64,000 nt of DNA from Rhynchopus euleeides. Taxonomy: Eukaryota > Euglenozoa > Diplonemea > Diplonemida > Diplonemidae. Shown here piece after piece: positions 21,801 through 30,527 of this stretch. The notes below the pieces were generated by a model, which saw nothing but the letters and a program-made list of their open reading frames with translations, did no database searches and had not been told where the DNA came from. Position numbers and translations under genes: made by a program. Position 1 is the stretch's first letter, and each line of letters starts with the position of its first letter. Where the stretch lies: contig OY723274.1 of NCBI GenBank assembly GCA_963210315.1, positions 2,046,001 through 2,110,000 on the forward strand, read 5' to 3'.

Positions 21801-22808
21801 CTCGTGCTGTCGGGCGTGGTGCTCGAGGCTGTCAGCCACGGTTCGGCTGCGGCGAAGGCGGGTGCAATGAAGGCAGCGGGGATGCGCCTCCTGTTTGCCG
21901 ATGGGGTCCCGATGCCGAAGCCACCGGACATCGCGCGGCGCATGCAGGCCTGGAAATCCGGAGCCATCACGCTGGGCTTCACCCAGCTCTCCCTCATCGT
22001 CTCTGAGACAGGCCGCCACACCGTCGACGGGGTCTACTGCCGCGCCCAGCTCACACCCACCGACAAGTCTGAGATGCTGCATGCGAAGTTTGTCCGTCTC
22101 GGCTCCACCACAACAACCCTCGAGTTCTACTTCATCGGGTTCGGGCTCTGGAGGATCAAGACGCTTGACAGCCTCAACCACCAATACTCTTGCGACCGGC
22201 TCCTCGGGAAGTGGGAGAAGAATGCGTCGAGAGAGCCACATCAGAAGGCGCCCTACCCGAGGGTGTCTGTGCCTGAGGAGTCATTCTACTTCCTGCGGCG
22301 CGACTCTCTGAAGAAGCCGTGGCATCTGAAGTTCACACCCGACGGGACGTTTGTCTCGTGTGCTCCGGATTACAACTCTCATCTTTCGCCGTATTTCGGG
22401 ATGCGTCTGGTGCGGGTTGATGAGGATGCATTCCACCCGCAGCTGAAGCTTCCAAATGCGGCAGAGCGTGAGACTGTCGGACTCACCTTCATCAGCGAGG
22501 CAGCAATCCCCACGTCGCACCCTTCTGCAGGCGATGTGCGGCAGGAGGGCTCGCCCCCCGCAGCGCGGAAGCCTGACTACCGCGATTTTGGGAGGAGCCG
22601 GTTTCCGCATCTGCCGCACCTGCAGCAGCAGCACCAGCAGCAGCAGCAGGAGGATGTGGACAGCGAGGATGACGAGGAAGATGAGGAGACCGATTCGGAG
22701 GGCCGGAGGGGCGCAGGGAAGAAGGGGGGCGAGAGGAAGAGGGCGAGGAGGAAGAAGAAGAAGAAGAAGAAGAAGAAGAAGGGTGGTGGGTGCTGTTCGG
22801 CACAGTAG
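18898..22808 (+). CDS. Large low-complexity protein with PDZ-like modules and polybasic CaaX tail
   Basis: Three exons (18898-20430, 20623-21450, 21618-22808) give 1183 residues; both introns are phase 0. The first about 800 residues are rich in Ser, Pro, Gln, His and Arg and probably disordered. From about 844 a PDZ-like module is visible (LVLSGVVLEAVSHGSAAAKA, then GMRLLFADG and ITLGFT). A conserved-looking globular part follows (about 925-1075) and includes KPWHLKFTPDGTFVSC and YFGMRLVRVDEDAF, which may be a second PDZ-like fold. The C-terminus is a Glu/Asp stretch, a run of about ten lysines, then GGGCCSAQ. CSAQ fits a CaaX prenylation box, with Gln last favouring farnesyl, and the lysines resemble the Ras-type polybasic membrane anchor. 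The start is the first ATG after an AG acceptor; an upstream TTG-initiated extension is not needed. Role inferred: membrane-attached scaffold. Confidence 0.8.
20431..20622 (+). other. Intron (192 bp) of the CaaX scaffold gene
   Basis: Donor GTATGG, acceptor CCCCCCACAG. Its length is a multiple of three and it has no in-frame stop, so an unspliced mRNA would still be translatable. It is called an intron because the splice signals and the break in codon bias match the other introns. Confidence 0.65.
21451..21617 (+). other. Intron (167 bp) of the CaaX scaffold gene
   Basis: Donor GTGTGC, acceptor CACCCGCAG. Removal is required to join the two reading frames. Confidence 0.8.
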
Positions 22809-24244
22809 TGGTCACAGTGTGGGGGGGGGAGGGGGGGGGGTGTGGTTGTTTCGGGGTGGGGAAGGGGTGGGGAAGTGCAGCTCTTTTCTTCTTTGGCAGT
22901 GTGAGGTGTTTTGCTTTGACTTGTGGCAGCGTTTGGTATCTTCTGAACACATGCCAAATAACGCAGCCCAAGGCCTTTTCGCTGACCTGTCTCAGGTCAC
23001 GGTTGAGGGAAACAGAAAGGAAGCGTTTTGTTAGTTCGGCTCTGAGTGAAGCCGAAAAGTAACGAAGGATTGAAGTTAGGATTGAGCACTTCTTCTCCGC
23101 TTGTGCGCACAGCAGCGAACACCAAGTCTTGCGGGTTTGTTGATGCGAGGTATTTCTACCGTGAATCGAAAGGGGGTGTTTTGACCGTTCGGCGCAGCTA
23201 ACGGGGAAACCTTCTGTGCCTTACCTGGGTCGTTCAACCCCTCCCCACGCACGCCACTTCATCAGACCTGGCGTGCTGCATAAGAGCAAACCTGCGTTCC
23301 AACAGATCAATTTTGTACAGTCGTTGGTTGGTTGTCACTTTAGGATACAGCGGGCACAAGCTTTTGCTGCTTCGGGAACATAGGCTTCGCTCTGGACTTC
23401 AGAACAGTGAATATCCCGTAGCGGCCCTTTGCGTTCGACCCACCGCCACATCTCTTGAGCGCGATCATCTTTCCGTGTGTGTGCGTCAGCTGGGGGTTTT
23501 TTAAGCCCTCTAAATGGGCCCCATGCAACCAGCCACCCACCTATCTTCTCTTTTGTACTAGTCTAGAATCTCCCCACCCCCACCCTGCTGCCCCCGTGCA
23601 TCCATCACCCGCATGTTGCACCGGAGCGCTGTGTAGAGCGTCGCTCGCCTATTCCCCAGACCCCTATACTACCCTGTTCCAATCGCCTTGCAAGCGCCTA
23701 GATGCCATACGATCTGTTCGTCTGTTGAGCACTGTTGTGCCCAGGCCCTGCCGCAGCCCCATACAGAGAGGGGGTGTACCGCTAAGCACATCACAGAGGC
23801 TGGAGACCCGTCGCCCGATGACGGGCATGGCAAGGCTGGTGTTTAGACAACGTCGCCGGCAGTGGCAGGTTCTCGCTGCTTGGGATGCTCGGTGCCAGGA
23901 CATAGTGGTTGGGCAACGAGAGGAAGACGAGTGCTTGCACCCCTTCTCCTCTCAGCAGTCGTGATTCACCACATTCCCTCATTCCCGCCCCATTGCATTT
24001 GGAACAGCAACCCCACACTATCACGCATGGCCAATCCGACACACCGTTTCGCACAAAAGTGACAACACAGCAACACATCAAAAAGAAACAACTCTGATGA
24101 TGATGTGCCACCTGCGCTGCCCCAATAGGAATTCAGACAAGAAGGGCATCGCACTCCCACACCACCGCATCATCTCCCTCCACCCCTTCACAGGAGAACA
24201 AACCCCCTGCCCCCACCCCACATCTCTACGAGACCGTGCCAACC
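22809..24244. other. Intergenic DNA with repeat R1
   Basis: The word TGTCTCAGGTCACGGT (about 22989-23005) recurs 3' of another gene at about 35932. Copy C of repeat R1 occupies 23030-23365. A 169-codon frame at 23455-23964 lacks codon bias. The acceptor for the next gene is probably CCCTTCACAG, with AG at 24192-24193. Confidence 0.55.
23030..23365 (+). repeat. Dispersed repeat R1, copy C
   Basis: GTTAGTTCGGC near 23030, then ACGGGGAAACCTTCTGTGCC, CACTTCATCAGACCTGG, GCGTTCCAACAGATCAA and GTCACTTTAGGATACAGCGG in the order seen at 13397-13590. Confidence 0.7.
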
Positions 24245-25198
24245 ATGACGCTCTCTGCCGAAGATGCCTTCCTCCAGATCGAGGAGATCCTCACCAAGGT
24301 CAAGCCCTGCGCGGAGGGCGAGCTGAAAGACATGGTGCGGACACTCCTCGACACCGAGGCGGCCGACCCCTTCGAGGACATCGTCGACGCCATCCGGGAG
24401 CACCTGCGGGACGAGACGCCGCTGTCCGGCGAGGACCCCGGCGAGAAGATCCGCCTGCCTAACACGGGGGACTTCGCGGGCCACACGGAGCGTGACTCTG
24501 CCCACGTCGACTCCTACCTTTATGACGACGACGTGCTGGACACCCTCGTGGAAGACGGGAAGTTCTCCCTGCACTACTGCGATGCCTGCGGCTCCCGCGA
24601 CACGAAGCCCCTCAACATGCACTCCCACTCCCTGCCGCACGACGCCCTCCGGTACCTCTTCACCGACGTGCTGACCCCTGAGGAGACGAAGGGGAAGGCC
24701 CTCCTCGACGTGGGCTCCCGCACAGGCGCCGTGCTGTACACCGCAGCGCTCTACGTCAACCATGCGGTGGTGCCGGAGAATGAGGCTGGGGACTTCCACG
24801 GGGACAACCGGTTCTCATCCATCAAGGGTATCGAGCTCAGCAGCTTCTTCAGCGAGCTCCAGGTGAGCACGGCGGAGAAGTTTGGGCTTGCCGGGCAGGT
24901 GAAGGTGCTGAACATGGATGTGTTCTCCGAGGCTGGCCTGGCAGAGCTGGCGGCGGCGGACGTGCTGTGCCTCAACAACGTTTTCCAGTTCTTCGCCGAG
25001 GAGGACGCGCAGCGGGCGGCGTGGAGTAAACTGCAGGGCGCCGTCAAGAAGGGTGCGGTGCTCATCACGGTGCCCTCGCTGGAGGAGAGCCTGGAGCTGC
25101 TGGGGCTGTCGAACACGTGGGCCACGGAGGCGCACATCCACTACCCCTGCTCGGCGTCGGATGAGATGAAGGCTATCCACAAATACATCAAGGACTAG
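24245..25198 (+). CDS. SAM-dependent methyltransferase-like protein
   Basis: A 317-residue single-exon protein, acidic at its N-terminus. Near residues 152-164 it has LLDVGSRTGAVLY, the motif I loop that binds S-adenosylmethionine in class I methyltransferases. Motif II is probably GIELSS (about 200), and ADVLCLNNVFQFF (about 242-254) corresponds to the motif IV strand. An upstream CDACGSRD could be half of a metal site. The substrate cannot be told; no catalytic DPPY or NPPY signature is present, which argues against an amino-methyltransferase acting on DNA bases. The ATG at 24245 follows an AG acceptor; an in-frame GTG nine bases upstream is less likely. Confidence 0.75.
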   Translation: MTLSAEDAFLQIEEILTKVKPCAEGELKDMVRTLLDTEAADPFEDIVDAIREHLRDETPLSGEDPGEKIRLPNTGDFAGHTERDSAHVDSYLYDDDVLDTLVEDGKFSLHYCDACGSRDTKPLNMHSHSLPHDALRYLFTDVLTPEETKGKALLDVGSRTGAVLYTAALYVNHAVVPENEAGDFHGDNRFSSIKGIELSSFFSELQVSTAEKFGLAGQVKVLNMDVFSEAGLAELAAADVLCLNNVFQFFAEEDAQRAAWSKLQGAVKKGAVLITVPSLEESLELLGLSNTWATEAHIHYPCSASDEMKAIHKYIKD

Positions 25199-26126
25199 TG
25201 GACTACTTGCGGGTGGTGAGGGGTGGAGTGGCAAAAGGAGGTTTCGTGGAAGGGTCTTGGCCCGGATCGCCCGGATTACTGTATCTGGAGGGTGGGAAGC
25301 GAGAGGGGGGGAGAGATGAAGAGGTGGTTCGTTTGTAGACTGGTGGTTGCCTGCTCTGGCAGGTGCATGGAGGTGGTCTTCACTCCGCGTTGGTTTCTGG
25401 CAATTTCCGTCATTTTTTTGAGCTTGCCAAGCCGGAAATGCACCGAAGTGCCCTCGTTGGCACTCTGTAGTGAAGACCCCCGATGTGTGATATTGTCGTG
25501 GGCGTCCAAAAAACGAGTTCTCCCTTCGCACCGGTGCTTCGTCATGGCCTCGAGGCTCTCGGTTGTGTGTGTGGCGTCTCTTGTCTTTTTTGAGCGCAGT
25601 TTCTCTTATTTCCCACCATTGTTCGATTGGACCTGATTATGGTTTTGGCGCTGTCAGGCGGTGTTGCGGGCCGGGAAAAAACCAGGGGATTTGGCCAAAT
25701 CAAGCGGATCTCTCATCAAATTACCGAGTATCATGTCAGAAACAAACAACAAAACAGCCAGCCCTGGCAGGGAGGCACGCTGCTGCATCAAAGAGTTGTC
25801 AGAATACGGCGAAACAATTTTCTGGGATGCGAACGAACCACCTGGAATAAGTGCATAGCCAGTGTCGCGTGTGCCGACTGCTGTGGCTCTCCCCCCCGCC
25901 TCCACCCCGCCCTCTGCACGCGTCAACGTCGGGAGCCGCTTGTGTTGGGGGGGAGCGCAGCAGGTTCTGCTTTACATTAGCAGAAGACCAGAAAAGGCAC
26001 ATTCTCTCCGAACATCACTCATTGATTCAGGGCAAATAAGGAGTACCAGCCCTCCCCACACCCCCACATCCCACCGCACCCTCACCCCAGGCTTGCACTG
26101 CTGGCCTGCAGGTGGCGTCTGGCAGC
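25199..26126. other. Intergenic DNA
   Basis: No gene or named repeat recognised. The region ends in CACCCCAGGC and CTGGCCTGCAG (AG 26110-26111), a candidate acceptor 15 nt before the next ATG. Confidence 0.55.
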
Positions 26127-28181
26127 ATGGAGTGCTTCGAGCGTGTGATCTCGATGAACGGGAAGCTGAAGGGCAAGGTGCGGCGGGACAGGCGCCTGCT
26201 GCTGCTTCTCAGCCTGGCCTTCCTGCTGGGGCTGCCGTTTGCCTTCGTGCCGCCGCTGTGGCCTCTGCACAGCCTCACCGTTGTCCCAGCGCTGGTGCTC
26301 TCCCTGCTGATCCTGGGGGCGTGCGTCTGCAGCATAGACATCACACGCCGCATGATGCGTCTTATGGTGTGTGTCGGCGTCATCCACGTCATTCTGCTTG
26401 ACTTCAACATGCGCACAATTGGGAACGAGCCTGCATGGCCTTTCTATGTGCTGCTCGCCGACCTTTCTCTCGTTCTCGATCTTGGCAACCGATTTGCCAC
26501 GAGGTTGATTATGTTCGTGGCCCTGTGGGTGGTGGTGACGTACACAGAGCTGATGGTGCGAGTTGGGTTCTTGGACCTTCCGGGCTCTGCCCCAAACTGG
26601 CACCGCTGGGACCGAGCGCGCGCCGCTCTGGACTGTTCGGACCCGCCGTGTCCCGTGGCTGTTTCGAAGGGGGTGTTCGAGATGGTCAGCTCCTTGTTCG
26701 TGCTCTTAATCGACTTCGGCGCCACGCGAGGTTTTGCAGAATCCGCATCGCAAGAGCAGGCGATCATGCTGAGTACCATCGAGACTGTGGAGGCGATTGC
26801 CGAACTGCTGGCAGGGTACGACGTGGACAAGGTGGCAGAGATGCTGCAGGAGGCGGAGGGGCGCCTTCCGCCCGCAATGCACGGGGCGCTGCAGCGCCTG
26901 GAGCAGAACCTGCGGTCGTACCAACCCTACCTGCCTGCCATCCTGGTGACATGCCAAATGACCGACATGCATGTGCAGTCACCTCACGCGCGTGACATTG
27001 CACCCGGGGCTGAGTGCGAGCACGCAGCAGTCGTATTCACCGACATCCGTGCCTCCACATCTGTGTGGGAGGCTGACCCCGTGGCAATGAAAAAGGGCAT
27101 GCACGTCCACAACTCTGCTGTCCGCCAGGCGCTGTCTCAGTGGGGTGGGTACGAGGTCAAGACGATTGGGGACGCCTTCATGGTGGCCTTCAAGGATGCC
27201 AAAGCAGGCGTGCACTTTGGGCTTGCAGTGCAGGAGGCGCTCCTTGCGGCGGAGTGGCCACCTGCGCTGTTGGAAGTGGACATATGCCGCGCGACACGGC
27301 TGTGGGGCGGGCTGACGGTGCGTATTGGCGTCAACGAGGGCCCTGTCACCATGGAGACCAACGCAATCACCGGAAGGGTCGACTACTTCGGACACACGGT
27401 AAACGTGGCTGCACGCCTCGAGGGTGTGTGCATCCCTGGCGCTGTTGCTGTCCCTGCAGAGCTGTGGGACTGCATCCGCGCCAGCTGCACAGACGCACAT
27501 GCAAGCCCTCCCGTGGCAACCAACCTCAAAGGCGTGCACAAGCCTGTCGCCGTGCACAACGTGTGGCCCTCACACCTCCGGGGCCGGGAGCACGAACCCC
27601 TGCGCGTGGATAACGACAACGCCTCCTATCACGACAGCTCCTCCCTCCACCGCGCGGCACCGAGCAGGGCCCCGGTGCCGCTGCTGTCAGTCACACGGCA
27701 GCACGCCACCCTCGCCGCTGTCACGCTGCGCACCACTGTGATGTGCGACATCAGCGACATGCTGGCAGGCGTGGTCCCTCTGCTGGACCGCAGCGCTGGC
27801 GTGCTCCTCTCGCTGGTGGGCAACCACCTCTTCGTCGGGTGGAACGTGGGGCAGGAGGCAACGGACGCGGAGAGCGCACTGCGCTTCGCACAGCGCGTCA
27901 TCCGCCTGGACGACGGGTCGACCCTGGGCATGGCCAGCGGGAAGGTACAGTACGGCGACGTGGGCACTGGACAGCAGCGCTTCCTCACAGCATCAGGGCC
28001 TCCTGTCGAGTCGTGCCTCATGCTGCAGCGTGCGGCCACACAGGCAGGGGTCCCCTGTCTCTACGCAGCGGCAGAGCTGTCCGGTGCGGTGCTGGAGCTG
28101 CTGCGGCCCTGCCCCCGCCCTGCTGCAGCCGAGGCGCAGGCCTTGCTCGGGTGGGAGGTGCACAGCCTTGCATGTGCCTGA
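26127..28181 (+). CDS. Multi-TM class III adenylate cyclase with tandem catalytic/pseudo domains
   Basis: 684 residues. Six hydrophobic segments fill residues 20-200, and a helical linker (about 205-290) follows. Cyclase domain 1 starts with VVFTDIRAST (about 301-310) and continues with EVKTIGDAF and GRVDYFGHTVNVAARLEG. These supply both metal-binding Asp residues, the Lys and Asp that select adenine, and the Asn/Arg pair of the transition state, so it should make cAMP. Domain 2 (about 524-670) keeps the fold outline (VMCDISDML, LVGNHLFVGW) but lacks the second catalytic Asp and the Asn/Arg pair, so it is probably regulatory or only a dimer partner. There is no large ectodomain, unlike kinetoplastid receptor cyclases, whose catalytic core it otherwise resembles. 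ATG 15 nt after an AG acceptor. The next gene downstream is another cyclase-family protein. Confidence 0.9.
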   Translation: MECFERVISMNGKLKGKVRRDRRLLLLLSLAFLLGLPFAFVPPLWPLHSLTVVPALVLSLLILGACVCSIDITRRMMRLMVCVGVIHVILLDFNMRTIGNEPAWPFYVLLADLSLVLDLGNRFATRLIMFVALWVVVTYTELMVRVGFLDLPGSAPNWHRWDRARAALDCSDPPCPVAVSKGVFEMVSSLFVLLIDFGATRGFAESASQEQAIMLSTIETVEAIAELLAGYDVDKVAEMLQEAEGRLPPAMHGALQRLEQNLRSYQPYLPAILVTCQMTDMHVQSPHARDIAPGAECEHAAVVFTDIRASTSVWEADPVAMKKGMHVHNSAVRQALSQWGGYEVKTIGDAFMVAFKDAKAGVHFGLAVQEALLAAEWPPALLEVDICRATRLWGGLTVRIGVNEGPVTMETNAITGRVDYFGHTVNVAARLEGVCIPGAVAVPAELWDCIRASCTDAHASPPVATNLKGVHKPVAVHNVWPSHLRGREHEPLRVDNDNASYHDSSSLHRAAPSRAPVPLLSVTRQHATLAAVTLRTTVMCDISDMLAGVVPLLDRSAGVLLSLVGNHLFVGWNVGQEATDAESALRFAQRVIRLDDGSTLGMASGKVQYGDVGTGQQRFLTASGPPVESCLMLQRAATQAGVPCLYAAAELSGAVLELLRPCPRPAAAEAQALLGWEVHSLACA

Positions 28182-29276
28182 GTCGCCGGGGTGTGTCGCC
28201 ACCATCAGGCAGCAGTGATGCTTCGCTTGAAGGTATCATGGCGGCCTCTCGATTCTCACGCTGTGGCCTCTGGGCGACACGACGCGATGTCAGTTTGGCT
28301 ACCCAATCTGAGTAAAACCCTGGCCACTTTGGAAAATGCTGGATTCGCGGATCTGCGTCGTACAGAGTCGCACAAGAATGATGCGCTACCCCAGCAGAAG
28401 AATAATGTGCCGCACTGCAACAGGTGTGCAGTGGCGTGCAGAAGAATAATCTGCCGCACTGCAACAGGTGTGGCCTGTGTGCACAGAGCGAGGGGGGCGG
28501 GGTGGGGGGGTTGGGGTGGTCTCGCCTGCATGGAGGCCTGTGGGTATTCCTCAGGTCGATGAAGAGCCTTCCGGTTCTTCCTTTCGAAGTGGGTTTGGTG
28601 GATGTTTTGTCCCCTCGCCTGGTGGCGGCAGCCACCAGCGTTCTACGTTCCTGGGTGGCCTACATTAAAGAGAAAGTAGGACTCTCGTGGGGAAGCGTCA
28701 ACATATCGGCAAACAATAAACCGGCAAAGAGCGGTTGCTGCTGAACGATGTTGTGGTTTTTTTTGCCTACACGTCAGGGTTTAATCTAGGATTCCGGATT
28801 TTGGGACTCGGGGGGGGTCTCGCACTTTTGTGGGCCCAAATTTTTTTTCACCCCAGGTGCAAATTTCTCGGGCGCGCTTCGCGCGCCCGAGACTACGCGG
28901 AGATGGCCACTCGCATACGCTCAAGGACTTGCGAGACACCCACACGCTACAGGGGGGGTCTGGGGGGCGGAGCCCCCCAGCCGCCGGGGCCACGGTAGTG
29001 AGCATCTGTTCCTTGCACGTGTCAACGACTTGCTGCACGAACTTGACAGACAGCTCTTAGACTCAAGGCGGCTCTGCACCGGGGCTGAACATGCTCCCCA
29101 GCCAGGAGACCCCATTCCTACTGGTCCCCAGGGAAATCACCCCCCGCCCCCGCTAAGTGACCCCCCGGGGGACCCCCCCAGGGGGGCCAACTGCGGGGGG
29201 GGGTCTTTGACCCCCCCCCGACCCCCCTTAGATTAGGCCCTGATACACGTTACTGGGGGGGTTCAAATACAAGCCG
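28182..29276. other. Intergenic DNA with strong hairpin
   Basis: No gene supported. At 28690-28740 there is a short R2 relative (GAAGCGTCAACATATC). From 28750 the DNA becomes G/C-run rich, with a perfect hairpin at 28866-28892 and a second, GGGGGGCGGAGCCCCCC, near 28962-28978. Confidence 0.55.
28866..28892. repeat. Perfect 12-bp-arm hairpin
   Basis: TCTCGGGCGCGC and its exact reverse complement are separated by TTC. Very stable if formed in RNA or cruciform DNA. No T-run follows, so it is not a typical terminator. Confidence 0.6.
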
Positions 29277-29278
29277 TA

Positions 29279-29644
29279 CCTGGGACCCCCCGTGTTTAAG
29301 TCCCCCCCCTGGAGGCGATTTTCGGCCGGGGGGGACTTAAACACGGGGGGGGGGCGGACCTAAACACAGGGGGGGCTTAAACACGGGGGTGGCACAGTGG
29401 AGACCAAGAAGACCTCTTCCTCTGCTGTCGTAGGGGGGTAATTCCGGTCCGGATGGACTTTTGGCACCCCACTTTTCGACTCTGACAGCACCTGGAGGGC
29501 CTAGGGGCCACCTGATGACCCTCCAGACCAGCTCACCCCCGTGTTTAGGTCCCCCTGTGTTTAAGTCCCCCCCCTGCCAGACCCCCAGGGGGGGACTTAA
29601 ACACGGGGGTAAGGGGGGGGGACTTATACACGGGGGGTCCCAGG
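29279..29644. mobile_element. TA-flanked MITE, copy 1
   Basis: A 366-bp element with ends CCTGGGACCCCCCGTGT and ACACGGGGGGTCCCAGG, flanked by TA on both sides (29277-29278, 29645-29646). A nearly identical copy lies at 47637-48000 in unrelated DNA. Subterminal GTGTTTAAGTCCCCCC words recur in both orientations. The flanks TTCAAATACAAGCCG and CGGCTTCTATTC form a separate inverted pair. Confidence 0.85.
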
Positions 29645-29646
29645 TA

Positions 29647-30527
29647 CGGCTTCTATTCAAATTTTTGGGGTTTTGGGTGCAGAAAGTGCCTGCAAAACCC
29701 GAAAAATTGAATAGAAGCCGTACGGCTTGTATTTGAACCCCCCCAGTAAGTGTTCTAAGAAACCAGACATAACCAGAAGACCAACATCATGTTCGTGCTA
29801 GCACTTTTCCCTTTTGTCATCACACCCGTGCGCCAAAACAGGTTAGGCCTTATATTTGGCTGCGTTCAACGAAAAAAGACACTTCTTTCCGGAGTTTAGC
29901 TAGCACGATTCAGTTGGGCGATTCATTTGTCTGGTTTTGAAATTCCAGGGTGCCAGGCATGCGATTTGCAACTCCTCCTCCCCTCCCGACTTGCGCCACC
30001 TTCATCAGACCCTGCGGGTGTGTCATATGCGCACACACAGAGGTTGCCGAGAAACAAGCCGCCTCCAGTGTTTGATGACATCCATATCTGTCAAGAGCAA
30101 GGCACGTGCTCCAACAGAACAATACATTATGCACACATTTTACAATGTGTGCATATCATGGATGCGACCTGCGTCGCGAGGCCCCCTCAAGCTTCGAATG
30201 GAAGGATGTCATCCAGAGATGGACACGGCGAGGCTGACTGCAACCCGTCGGCCCCAGACACCCCCGAATGCGGCGACCTCCCCCTCCCCCCCTCCCTCCC
30301 TGGATCCCTCTAGAGAAGCTTCAAAAAGTTCGTCTGAAGGTCGATCCCCCCCCCCCCTTGTTTGCAGGAAGCCTGTTCAATTGAAGGAAGCCCACTCCGA
30401 CAGGCAGGGGTAGGGACTCGGGTCAGCAGTGTGTGCGGTTCTCGCCCTCTTGTTTCATTTGCCCCCTTCTCTTCAGGGCACCGCCCCCTCCTGCAGGCCC
30501 ACACAACGCAGCCTCTCCTCTCCGGGC
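29647..30527. other. Intergenic DNA with R1-like segment
   Basis: The segment 29975-30120 matches R1 (CACCTTCATCAGACCCTG, TCCAACAGAACAAT). No gene. The acceptor for the next gene is CCCCCTTCTCTTCAG with AG at 30475-30476. Confidence 0.5.
29975..30120 (+). repeat. Dispersed repeat R1, copy D
   Basis: Contains CACCTTCATCAGACC and TCCAACAGAACAAT at the spacing seen in copies B and C, with more divergence. Confidence 0.5.

Noticed and set aside
23455..23964. 169-codon + strand frame upstream of the methyltransferase
   Set aside because: No codon bias, no recognisable domain, and it starts beside repeat R1.
29720..29745. 8-bp or longer target duplication for the MITE at 29279
   Set aside because: The apparent AAGCCGTAC/GTACGGCTT match is an inverted pair, not a direct repeat; only the TA is duplicated.
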